A DNA stretch of 45,061 bases from Alphaproteobacteria bacterium (lineage in GTDB: Bacteria > Pseudomonadota > Alphaproteobacteria > Micropepsales > Micropepsaceae). This document shows, piece by piece, positions 15,511-22,025 of the stretch (positions are counted from its first letter, which is position 1; each line of letters opens with the position of its first letter). The notes beneath the pieces are model-generated. The model worked only from the letters and a program-made list of their open reading frames with translations. It was not told the DNA's origin and ran no database searches. A program made the translations under genes and the position numbers. The stretch is taken from assembly GCA_013697055.1 (NCBI GenBank), contig JACCXK010000184.1, positions 1 through 45,061 of the forward strand, given 5' to 3'.

Positions 15511-15930
15511 TTATGACAGCGGTTTATAGCCAATGCTGGTGATCTTCCCCAATGACCCAAGCTTGATCGTCCAGCGCACACGGGCGTGTACGAAGGTCGC
15601 TTCATAAACATCGGCGACCCCTGAGGCGGACACGAATTTCAGAGAGACTAATGCGCCCCATTGGCGGATCTGCGGTTGAAGCTTGCCGTTCTGGTAGCGA
15701 AGCCCTGCGGCGGTAAGCGCACCCATCGCGCTATAGTCGGCCTGTCCTGCTTCCAGAGACGCGATCTGGTGACGCAAGGCCTGTTCAGTGCCTGGACTCG
15801 GTGATGTGCGGGCGCCCTCAGACCCACCTGCAGGTTGAAGTCCCGGATATTCCACGGTCGCTACCGCTACCTGTGCCATTGCCGGAGAAGCAAAGAACAT
15901 CACCGCGCTGGCGATAAGAGCGAGCTTCAT
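15511..15930 (-). CDS. Periplasmic hypothetical protein
   Basis: 139 residues with a clear signal peptide (MKLALIASAVMFFASPAMAQ). After a Gly/Pro/Ser-rich linker (about 28-48) comes a folded part beginning EQALRHQIASLEAGQADYSA and continuing with MGALTAAGLRYQNGKLQPQI. It ends with the strands RWTIKLGSLGKITSIGYKPLS. The layout, a helix then an anti-parallel sheet with a final GxIxxIxYxP strand, is reminiscent of NTF2-like/DUF3887-type periplasmic proteins, but I cannot confirm that. Leftward, in the same orientation as the lipoprotein gene beyond repeat copy 11. Confidence 0.6.
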   Translation of the reverse strand: MKLALIASAVMFFASPAMAQVAVATVEYPGLQPAGGSEGARTSPSPGTEQALRHQIASLEAGQADYSAMGALTAAGLRYQNGKLQPQIRQWGALVSLKFVSASGVADVYEATFVHARVRWTIKLGSLGKITSIGYKPLS

Positions 15931-16369
15931 GCTGTCCTCCTACGTCTAGTTATCAGGCAGCATAACACTCGTACGGACCTCACAGCAGGGGGGTACAGCC
16001 CAGATTTGGCCGCTTCCCAACAACGTCCGCTTTTGGCGTAAAGCAGACATTGGGCCGAGTAGGTCGGAATGGCATCTCCTGACCCAAAGCGGCCATTGGT
16101 CTGGGTAGGGTTTTGGATAGGCAGTAAGGTGCGGCACTCTAGGCCTCTTCGTCCGGCACAAGGATCAGCGCCGCTCTCTGATATGGAAATAGAAAAGCCC
16201 CTCCCATGCCAATCGCCTTGTGTACCATATGGCGCAAAATCCGGGCGGAGCCATGTCAACAGTATGAAGGACACTCGCATGCACGTAGGCTTCGCTAGAC
16301 GCCAATACGGCAGAATATGCAAGATGCTAAACCTACGCATCCAATGTGATCTGTTTGCGTTGGTGACTC
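15931..16369. other. Intergenic stretch with repeat copy 12
   Basis: Holds the repeat at 16021-16096; the remaining 270 bases before the DUF6894 gene contain no supported gene. Open frames here overlap the repeat and lack signals. Confidence 0.45.
16021..16096. repeat. Two-hairpin intergenic repeat, copy 12
   Basis: Left hairpin CGTCCGCTTTTGGCGTAAAG / CAGACATT; right half has lost its opening arm (GGCATCTCCTGACCCAAAGC / GGCCATT). The upstream gene on the left is the periplasmic hypothetical at 15511-15930. Confidence 0.85.
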
Positions 16370-16639
16370 ATGGAGCGCTATTTCTTTCACGTTCACCAAG
16401 GCGGCCGTACGATCAGCGACCCGGATGGCTCGCTATGCGAAGGAGCGCCGGCCGCACTTCTCGAAGCCGTAGATACCGTTAAGGATTTAGCGCATCGCGC
16501 CATCGAAAATGGCGTTCCCTCCACCGCGCTATGGGTAGAGATTATCGGCGAAGACGGAATCCGTATTGCTGCTTTAACGGTGGCAGAAGTTTTGGAACAT
16601 CCAGATAATCCGACTTTCCGAGACACATGCGAGAACTAG
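16370..16639 (+). CDS. DUF6894-family small protein
   Basis: 89 residues opening MERYFFHVHQGGRTISDPDG, the signature start of DUF6894 proteins (xRYFFxxxDGxxxxDxxG), followed by the ALLEAVDTVKDLAHRAIENG helix and a WVEIIGEDGIRIAALTVAEV sheet segment. These are small soluble alphaproteobacterial proteins that are common and of unknown role, often near stress or two-component genes. A second, more divergent DUF6894 gene lies convergently at 16892-16653. A PRNA or operon partner is not visible upstream. The family call is from motif recognition. Confidence 0.7.
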   Translation: MERYFFHVHQGGRTISDPDGSLCEGAPAALLEAVDTVKDLAHRAIENGVPSTALWVEIIGEDGIRIAALTVAEVLEHPDNPTFRDTCEN

Positions 16640-16652
16640 CAAGAGCTGCCGG

Positions 16653-16892
16653 TTATTCGGACCCTGAACTTTTCACGGTGATCAGTTTGCGGCCTAGTAA
16701 TGTGCCTTCGGCGTCGCGGATTTCAACAGATTCCTCAAAATTGTCATCCCCGCCCTTCAGGCGTTCCATCGCCATTTCGCGGATATAAGTGGAGCCTTCT
16801 TTTAGGGCGCCCGCCTTGTCATGATGTTCACTACCAACGGGATCGTCGCGCACCACGCCGTCAGACGCTTTCGGGAAATAGTACATAGGCAT
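16653..16892 (-). CDS. DUF6894-like small protein
   Basis: 79 residues from the ATG at 16892 (the frame extends to 16919 but MPMYYFPKASDGVVRDDPVG is the recognisable start). The layout is that of DUF6894: a YYF strand, a D-rich turn, the helix GALKEGSTYIREMAMERLKG and the strand pair ESVEIRDAEGTLLGRKLITV. It begins 27 bases after the stop of the Crp/Fnr regulator on the same strand and is likely co-transcribed with it. It faces the first DUF6894 gene tail to tail with a 13-base gap. Confidence 0.65.
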   Translation of the reverse strand: MPMYYFPKASDGVVRDDPVGSEHHDKAGALKEGSTYIREMAMERLKGGDDNFEESVEIRDAEGTLLGRKLITVKSSGSE

Positions 16893-16919
16893 CGGCTCAG
16901 TCCTTATAACGAATATCAT

Positions 16920-17633
16920 CTATCCGAATGGTTTAGGTTGCCATCCGGTAAGCCGTGCTTGCGCGGTTTCTGCTGGGCCGTAGAAGGGGCCGGCAAAGCC
17001 TTTCAACTTCCCACGATCAAGGATCGTAATCTTGCCGCGCACGAGCTTCACCGCTTGGCTGTCTTCCAGGTGCTGCAATGCTGTCGTGACTCCGGCCCGA
17101 CGTACGCCTAGCATAACGGAAAGCAGATCATGAGTGATGCCGAGGGTATCCCCTTCCGAACGGTCATGCGCCATGAGCAACCATCGGCACAGCCTCTCTT
17201 CAAGTTTACCGCGGCTGTTGGTGATGATTGTGTAGGTGGCCTGCGCATTGAATCCTTCGACCGCCGCGAGAAAACATTCATGAAGTTCACGATCTTCTTG
17301 CAGGAGTTTCGCGAAGACTGTTGCCGGCATACGCCGGCCGTTACCGGCGATCTGCAGGTACAATGTGGTGAGGGAGACGCCGCCGCCCATGACTACCGAG
17401 TGCCCCGTGAAAAGATCCCAACCAATTGTTCCGGCTTCCGCCTGGTGATTTGTTCCCAGGTCAACCACGACAGACACCATGCCCGCATCGGGAAAGTAAA
17501 CGTGCTCGACGGGCTTGCCGACTTTTTCGACGGTAAATCGCAGCGGTAAATCAATAGCTTCCAAGTGCGGCACCAGCATCTCTCTATGCCGATCCGATAA
17601 GTTGGATAGTAGATAATTTTGCGTCGGAGCCAT
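16920..17633 (-). CDS. Crp/Fnr-family transcriptional regulator
   Basis: 237 residues. The cyclic-nucleotide-binding fold spans about 15-140, with the conserved KVGKPVEHVYFPDAGMVSVV stretch seen in alphaproteobacterial Crp-like proteins. A Crp-type helix-turn-helix lies at about 165-215 (HDLLSVMLGVRRAGVTTALQ, then a wing VKLVRGKITILDRGKL). No N-terminal cysteine cluster for an Fe-S centre is present, so it is not an oxygen-sensing Fnr; the effector is unknown. It leads a leftward pair with the DUF6894-like gene. A lone receiver protein lies 140 bases upstream in the same orientation. Confidence 0.85.
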   Translation of the reverse strand: MAPTQNYLLSNLSDRHREMLVPHLEAIDLPLRFTVEKVGKPVEHVYFPDAGMVSVVVDLGTNHQAEAGTIGWDLFTGHSVVMGGGVSLTTLYLQIAGNGRRMPATVFAKLLQEDRELHECFLAAVEGFNAQATYTIITNSRGKLEERLCRWLLMAHDRSEGDTLGITHDLLSVMLGVRRAGVTTALQHLEDSQAVKLVRGKITILDRGKLKGFAGPFYGPAETAQARLTGWQPKPFG

Positions 17634-17772
17634 TTTATCGCCAGTTCAAATCTGAGGTCGCATCCGTCGCGCAAGGGGCGGAATCGATGACCCTATAGCA
17701 GATGAGAAAAGGGACAATACCATCTGAAACACGCTGCATTGCGGGAATACCCTGTTGCGCGTGCCACGTGCG

Positions 17773-18189
17773 TCAGCGGCTTCTGGATTCGAGTACCTTG
17801 CGAATTTTCATCGCAGTGCGTTCCAAATCGTACGGCTTGGGTATGAACATGTCGCCCAGCGTCATGCAGCTTGAATCGTTGGCCTTGCCGATATCGCCTG
17901 AGGCGACAATGACGGGAATAAAGGGCCGCGTACTCTGAATCCACCGCACCAGACCAAATCCATCCATAGAGCCCGGCATGCGCACATCGGTGAATACCAA
18001 GTCGATCGCCACGGTGGTTTTCTTGAAGATTTCGATGGCTTCATTGGCGTTTGCGGCTTCCAGCACCTTGAAGCCCTTATCGTGAAGCATGTCGGAAAGA
18101 ACGGCACGAATGAGGGCCTCATCCTCGACCACCAGTACAGTCCTGGCCGAGTCAAGCCGTTGATTCTCCGGGAAATGTGCTTCTGACAT
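17773..18189 (-). CDS. Single-domain response regulator (receiver only)
   Basis: 138 residues from the ATG at 18189, with GGAG six bases before it. The receiver fold occupies nearly the whole protein. Acidic pair in TVLVVEDEALIRAVL, phospho-acceptor Asp in LVFTDVRMPGSMDGFGLVRW, Thr/Ser switch in VIVASGD and Lys in MFIPKPYDLE are all visible. There is no output domain, so it acts by protein contact, as do CpdR/DivK-like or stress-signalling receivers in alphaproteobacteria. No histidine kinase is nearby. Downstream, on the same strand after 140 bases, is the Crp/Fnr gene; a functional link is possible but unproven. Confidence 0.9.
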   Translation of the reverse strand: MSEAHFPENQRLDSARTVLVVEDEALIRAVLSDMLHDKGFKVLEAANANEAIEIFKKTTVAIDLVFTDVRMPGSMDGFGLVRWIQSTRPFIPVIVASGDIGKANDSSCMTLGDMFIPKPYDLERTAMKIRKVLESRSR

Positions 18190-18564
18190 CGCGTACTCCG
18201 GTACCAGCAACGATTATAGGAAGGAACGGTTCCGTACGAAGTGCCAATCGAGGTCGGTGTTGCACAAAATTCGATGGACGGCGGCCAGGTAGCTGCAGGA
18301 CTTTTTTTGTGATGACCCAAGAAATCGGGTATGCGGCGCTCCCTTGTAGGCCCGCTCGGCGGGCCGCGCCGGCTTCGCCGCTTCGCCCCACCCTCGCGTT
18401 ACACATGCGCGCGGTCCTTGAGGATGACGCCCGCCTCATTGGTTGAGGCGAACTCTGTGGCCGATAGGTGCGGTTCTCCTGACACATCTAGAAAACGCGC
18501 TGCCTATAAGCCGACAACGCAAGGCTACCGGAAGTACCGGCTAATAGTTCCGCTGCCGACCGTG
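18190..18564. other. No gene; one GC-rich hairpin
   Basis: The stretch upstream of the receiver gene holds no supported ORF. It contains a hairpin with arms GGCCCGC (18349-18355) and GCGGGCC (18359-18365) around TCG, and a T-run at 18302-18308 not attached to a stem. Confidence 0.45.
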
Positions 18565-18643
18565 GGAATGACTGCTTTTGGCGCAAAGCGGACATTGGGC
18601 TGACCGGAACGAATGACCGCTTTAAATCCAAAAGCGGACATTC
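18565..18643. repeat. Two-hairpin intergenic repeat, copy 13 (last copy)
   Basis: Left hairpin GACTGCTTTTGGCGCAAAGC / GGACATT; right hairpin GACCGCTTTAAATCCAAAAG / CGGACATT with an altered loop. The final codons of the gene at 18622-19101 lie inside it. No further copy appears to the right. Confidence 0.85.
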
Positions 18644-19101
18644 AGAGGGGCGCCGGCCAACCATGTGGCGGCTTGGTCAGGATCGGTTATCTGCGAAAAA
18701 AGATCAGCCCTGCCCCGTTCATATTCCGAATCGCCCAAGGCTTTCTGTCCGGCCTCGTAAGGATCACGCCCCTCGGTCGGCGTTGATGTCGGTTCCGATT
18801 GACTTGTCGTCGCACAGGGCTCCCATTTCTTGTCCGCTTCCACACCATTGTCTGATTCCCAACACCAGCCCTTCGCCCTTATTTGAGCGAAAACCCGATC
18901 GCGTTTATCGCAGAACTTCTGAGTAGCTGGGTCATCTCCCGACCCACCTCTACATTTTTCATTTAGGCTTTCTTCCTGAGAGATTAGGTCCGCCACACCG
19001 GTTACAGAGCCACCGCGATGCGGTGACGTCGCATCTGCCAAGATCGCGATGGCGAACCCGATTACTGCAATCGCCAGAATGCCGATTTTAATTGAGTTCA
19101 T
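18622..19101 (-). CDS. Membrane-anchored or exported hypothetical protein
   Basis: 159 residues from the ATG at 19101, preceded by a G-rich site (GGTGGGGGCAAG). A hydrophobic N-terminus (IGILAIAVIGFAIAILA) could be a signal anchor. The outer part holds four cysteines (KCRGGS, KFCDKR, GWCWES, EPCATT) and a Ser/Thr/Pro-rich segment, consistent with a disulfide-bonded periplasmic domain. The last residues (NVRFWI and stop) are encoded by repeat copy 13, so the natural C-terminus has probably been replaced. No family recognised. It lies at the left edge of the tRNA-linked element; whether it belongs to it is unclear. Confidence 0.55.
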   Translation of the reverse strand: MNSIKIGILAIAVIGFAIAILADATSPHRGGSVTGVADLISQEESLNEKCRGGSGDDPATQKFCDKRDRVFAQIRAKGWCWESDNGVEADKKWEPCATTSQSEPTSTPTEGRDPYEAGQKALGDSEYERGRADLFSQITDPDQAATWLAGAPLNVRFWI

Positions 19102-19468
19102 CTTGCCCCCACCTGGTGATCGGGGAGTTGATAAGCCTCGTATGGAGAGCCGCATGCGCCTTCAGGCTTTCGCCCTGTTGTATAAACGCATGCCTCCCCG
19201 ACCGTAGGGTCGAGGAGTGCTAATGACGGCAGCACAAATTGCCGCCATACGATGGGTTATCAAGCCCGGAGGCCCAATTCGGGCCGCTGACGCCACTATA
19301 GCCTTGGCCCCGGAAGAGCGCCACTCAGTATCTTGGGCCCGCAATTTCGTTCAGTTGCTTTTGGTCCGACTAACGGCCCCGCGTGGTGCCGTGCACGGCA
19401 CCGGCATCGGCTTAAATCTCCAGCAAATCAGAGGAGGTCCCTGCTCAGAGGGGCCTCTGCCGAGAGAG
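19102..19468. other. Non-coding left flank of the integrated element
   Basis: No supported gene. It contains the 18-bp palindrome at 19385-19402, and a short hairpin (CAGAGG / CCTCTG) at about 19447-19460. A 9-base match to the tRNA 3' end (TGGGCCCGC, 19334-19342) is too short to call an attachment site. Confidence 0.45.
19385..19402. promoter_or_regulatory. Perfect 18-bp palindrome beside the replication gene
   Basis: GGTGCCGTGCACGGCACC is a perfect palindrome 66 bases beyond the 3' end of the probable HUH replication gene. It could be an origin hairpin, an operator, or chance; nothing else in the stretch decides. Confidence 0.35.
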
Positions 19469-20056
19469 TTATGAGCTTTTAGGAACAATCCTCGAATTCC
19501 TGAGGCCTCGGACACCTCGGGAGACATAGTTGGAGACACCAAGTCGTTTACCGCGGATGGCACCCTGTGGCCGGCGCCAGGCTCTTTGCTGGTTCGGGGT
19601 GAGATAAATAATTCGAAGCTGTGGGGGCAACCCCTTCAAGAGGTATCCTGTAATCAAGGTCCGAGCGTTACACCATTCAGATTTTTTGCACGGGCTGACA
19701 TCTACAGCGCCCGAGCCTTTTTCCACTCCTGCCCATCGGCATATAAGATCCTCCAGCGCGACTATCGCGATAGCCTGCCGCAGGTAGGCGATATGGGCGT
19801 GTTCTATGACACCCGGTTGTTCACGCTCGCGATTCCAGAACAGTACGAAAGGCCCGGGGCGACCAAGCTTCCGCAGTCGTTCGATGATCTTTTGCAAACC
19901 AAGAAATGGGTCCGAAGCGAAGCACGTCTCTGACCAGCGCACCGTGATAAAGCAATCGGGTATGAGGTCTCTGGAAGCAACGAACTCATACCCATCAATG
20001 AAAGTGTCTGCCTGCTTACGACTGAGCCAATCCGATGTGGTGATACGCAGAGACAT
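19469..20056 (-). CDS. Probable HUH-type replication protein of the integrated element
   Basis: 195 residues from the ATG at 20056. The centre reads GPFVLFWNREREQPGVIEHA followed by HIAYL, giving an H-A-H pair (His-86, His-88) in the strand context of rolling-circle HUH nucleases. Downstream is ARTLITGYLLKGLP, with Tyr-138 as candidate nucleophile, and a C-terminal RGKRLGVSNYVSRGVRG block. I associate this order (WNRE..H.H.....YLLKG....GKR.GVS) with phage- and satellite-type replication proteins of alphaproteobacteria; it is from memory. It is the last gene of the leftward element operon, six bases after the chimeric capsid ORF. Confidence 0.55.
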   Translation of the reverse strand: MSLRITTSDWLSRKQADTFIDGYEFVASRDLIPDCFITVRWSETCFASDPFLGLQKIIERLRKLGRPGPFVLFWNREREQPGVIEHAHIAYLRQAIAIVALEDLICRWAGVEKGSGAVDVSPCKKSEWCNARTLITGYLLKGLPPQLRIIYLTPNQQRAWRRPQGAIRGKRLGVSNYVSRGVRGLRNSRIVPKSS

Positions 20057-20061
20057 AGCTT

Positions 20062-20778
20062 TCAGGCGGACAGGTGTGGCCAAGCCGGCTGTAACGTACA
20101 CAGCTTGATCTTCGCCTTCTCGTCGATCAAGCCGTTGGCCTGGCTGGCGAGGTGGATCCAGAGGGACTGAATGTCGTTGACGATCTCGTTGGCCGCGGCG
20201 ACCACCTCGTTGTTCACCACCCCCTCGTTGCCGCCATGGACTTTGTTGGCGGGGGTTAGCGACGCGCTCAGGTCGGAGATGTTGAGCAGGCCGTACAGCT
20301 GCAGGCCGCCCACGCCGAAGAAATAGGTCAGGTTCCCGTACTTGGACATCACGGTCGCCGCCGCCATGTCCATTTCCGAAACCCAGTTCAGGCGGGCCAG
20401 GCCGGCGCGCTCAACTTCGCGGTCGCCGTATTCTTCCATCGTCTGGAAGAGAAACGCCTGCCGCTGCGGCCAGTTGGTGTTGACGCCGGTGTGGCCGTTT
20501 TCGTTGAAGTCGCCATAGTTGGTGACCTCACCCACATGCTCCACAACCGGGAACATGATCGTGTCGTCCAGCCAGGTCCCCTTCTTGACCTCGCCAAAGA
20601 TTTCCGCGGCCTTGTTCGGGGTGAACAGGATCTTGCGAGTCCGTAGGTGGTCACAAACTACTAAAGAGAGCGGCAGCGGGAGATCGGTCGCCGGGCGCGC
20701 ATTTCCTGTAGGACCATAGTCGGTTAGCGCAAGTTGTATAGATCGAAGAAATTCCAAGAATGGAGTGCCGTCCGCCAC
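20062..20778 (-). CDS. Chimeric ORF with an internal DUF2184 phage-capsid fragment
   Basis: 238 residues. Residues about 49-223 (bases 20634-20110) match the middle of DUF2184-type major capsid proteins: KILFTPNKAAEIFGEVKKGT, then MFPVVEHVGEVTNYGDFNEN, QTMEEYGDREVERAGLARLN and LTYFFGVGGLQLYGLLNISD. The first 48 residues and the last 15 are unrelated and more like the neighbouring element genes. The normal capsid N-terminus and the C-terminal quarter are missing. The fragment is in frame throughout with no stop. The start codon overlaps the stop of the upstream gene, and the Rep gene begins six bases after its end. It is probably expressed with them, but cannot form a full capsid subunit. Confidence 0.7.
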   Translation of the reverse strand: MADGTPFLEFLRSIQLALTDYGPTGNARPATDLPLPLSLVVCDHLRTRKILFTPNKAAEIFGEVKKGTWLDDTIMFPVVEHVGEVTNYGDFNENGHTGVNTNWPQRQAFLFQTMEEYGDREVERAGLARLNWVSEMDMAAATVMSKYGNLTYFFGVGGLQLYGLLNISDLSASLTPANKVHGGNEGVVNNEVVAAANEIVNDIQSLWIHLASQANGLIDEKAKIKLCTLQPAWPHLSA

Positions 20779-21011
20779 TATTCATCCCAACGCACGCGAT
20801 GCCGGCGCCAAAACACCAGGTGCAGTTCTTTGATCGATATTTGACCGTTTTCAAATTCGATGGACGCATATTCCCTAAGTGACTGCCAAAAGGCGTTTCT
20901 ATGGCCATCACAACAAAAACGGGGCCTACACTGAGGACGGGGACGCAATTTTTCCAATGGTCTAGAGCACCAAGTGCAAGTGAGCGCCAACTTGGCAGGT
21001 GTATCATTCAT
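20778..21011 (-). CDS. Cysteine-rich small protein of the integrated element
   Basis: 77 residues from the ATG at 21011. It contains a zinc-ribbon-like arrangement: CTWC near residue 12 and PQCRPRFCCDGHRNAFWQSL near residue 25-45. This resembles the CxxC...RFCSxxCRxxF pattern of small zinc-binding proteins found in phage and satellite operons. The rest is a helix-strand tail (ISIKELHLVFWRRHRVRWDE). Its start overlaps the end of the AlpA-like gene by 8 bases and its stop overlaps the start of the chimeric ORF, so translation is coupled through this operon. Function unknown. Confidence 0.6.
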   Translation of the reverse strand: MNDTPAKLALTCTWCSRPLEKLRPRPQCRPRFCCDGHRNAFWQSLREYASIEFENGQISIKELHLVFWRRHRVRWDE

Positions 21012-21240
21012 CGGCGGTGTCCGCTTTAACGACACCAAGCCGGCGCAACAAAGAGGAAACTTTTATAAGTCTCCGCTTTCCGACAGTCGTCGATTCAACC
21101 CGGCCGGCGGCCAGCTCTTCGTACATCTTAGTCCGGCCTATACTGGTATAAGCACAGGCCTCATCTACCGTGCACATAATCCTTTTTTGAAAAGGGATGA
21201 TCGTGGTTTCAGCTGGTCGGGTCATAGCGGCATAGGGCAT
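21004..21240 (-). CDS. AlpA/excisionase-like HTH protein
   Basis: 78 residues. The core, CTVDEACAYTSIGRTKMYEE followed by LAAGRVESTTVGKRRLIKVS, is the MerR-like HTH_17 fold of AlpA/Xis proteins: helix-turn-helix (DEACAYTSIGRTKMYEEL) and a wing with the GKRRLI strand. Such proteins drive excision or activate integrase genes in P4-like elements. It is encoded in the same direction as the integrase, 1.0 kb downstream, and is the first of four overlapping genes ending with the Rep gene. The exact start is uncertain; a shorter product from the internal Met at about residue 22 would retain the full domain. Confidence 0.75.
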   Translation of the reverse strand: MPYAAMTRPAETTIIPFQKRIMCTVDEACAYTSIGRTKMYEELAAGRVESTTVGKRRLIKVSSLLRRLGVVKADTADE

Positions 21241-21313
21241 GCCGGATTTAGAGGCACCAGATTTCCTGGCCTTCCCGCCTCATGAAAGGTGAGAAACCTA
21301 GTTCCTGAGCAGA

Positions 21314-21595
21314 CTACCGCGTCTTTGATCTTTCGCTCGCAATGGTAACCCCGGAAGGCCTACGAAGAAGGCGGAAATTGTCCTCTTCTGCGATAAGCTG
21401 AATCTTGGCGTTGGTTGCTGTCAGCCCGCTTGCGCTGAGCAACTCTTTCACGGGTTTGACCACGTTGCGTATGTTCGGTGGGGGGACTCTATTCTCTACG
21501 GCCCGCCCATAAACCTGGTTTAACGCGGTGCGGATTTGTTCATCAGAAGCCTTTTTCCCCCCAATAGTGTATTCGCCGCTAGCGACAAGAGATAC
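21314..21595 (-). pseudogene. Out-of-frame 3' part of the element gene at 21520-21933
   Basis: After VSLVASGEYTIGGKKASDEQ this frame continues through IRTALNQVYGRAVENRVPPP and ends in IASERSKTR. It is a long, well-formed tail that joins the upstream gene if one base is restored near 21595 (around GACGAGGTATCTC on the coding strand). The joined interval 21933-21314 is 620 bases, one short of a multiple of three, as expected for a single-base deletion. It has no start of its own. Confidence 0.65.
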
Positions 21596-21933
21596 CTCGT
21601 CACGCCATCGCGTCGCACTTCAAGCCATTTAAATTTGTATCTCACGGTTGCCGTGTTTGCGCTTCTCCACCATTCACTTGGACAGAAAGTATCCCAATCG
21701 AAGTCACTGACTTGAAGGTGTGCAGGGATGAGGACGCCCTCACCGAGCATTAATTCGCCCACCCCAAAAAGCGGTAGGTCAGGGTCTGTTTGACTAATTT
21801 CAAAACGTATCTGGACTTTTCGATCTGCGATTGCCGCAACGAGATCTGCCTTTGCCGCATCTAAAGAAGCGCCGGCCACTGAAAGCCGCTCCACAGCATG
21901 AGACAACATCTCCCAATCTGACAAATAGGGCAT
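21520..21933 (-). CDS. Element-borne hypothetical protein (5' part, frameshifted)
   Basis: The intact frame gives 137 residues: a helical start (MPYLSDWEMLSHAVERLSVA), a TDPDLPLFGVGELMLGEGVL middle part and the FDWDTFCPSEWWRSANTATV block. The last about 25 residues after RRDGVTRY are out of frame; the true C-terminus is encoded in another frame down to 21314. The reconstructed protein would be about 206 residues. I do not recognise the family, though its place between the integrase and AlpA gene is typical of accessory genes in P4-like elements. Either a real inactivating deletion or an assembly error. Confidence 0.6.
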   Translation of the reverse strand: MPYLSDWEMLSHAVERLSVAGASLDAAKADLVAAIADRKVQIRFEISQTDPDLPLFGVGELMLGEGVLIPAHLQVSDFDWDTFCPSEWWRSANTATVRYKFKWLEVRRDGVTRYLLSLAANTLLGGKRLLMNKSAPR

Positions 21934-22025
21934 TAGAGCTTTCTATCGTTGACGATCTGCGGCACCGGACCTTTCAACGGTTCCCTTCTTCGGTCGGAAT
22001 CGTCGGTATCCACTGCGTAACTTCG

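Noticed and set aside
2250-18643. CRISPR array
   Set aside because: The repeats are 77-bp hairpin pairs more than 1 kb apart, not short repeats with regular spacers, and there are no cas genes.
19334-19342. Nine-base match TGGGCCCGC to the tRNA 3' end, as right attachment site
   Set aside because: Too short for an att core and not accompanied by the following T-arm bases; a similar nine-base match occurs near 860. The far att site is not identified.
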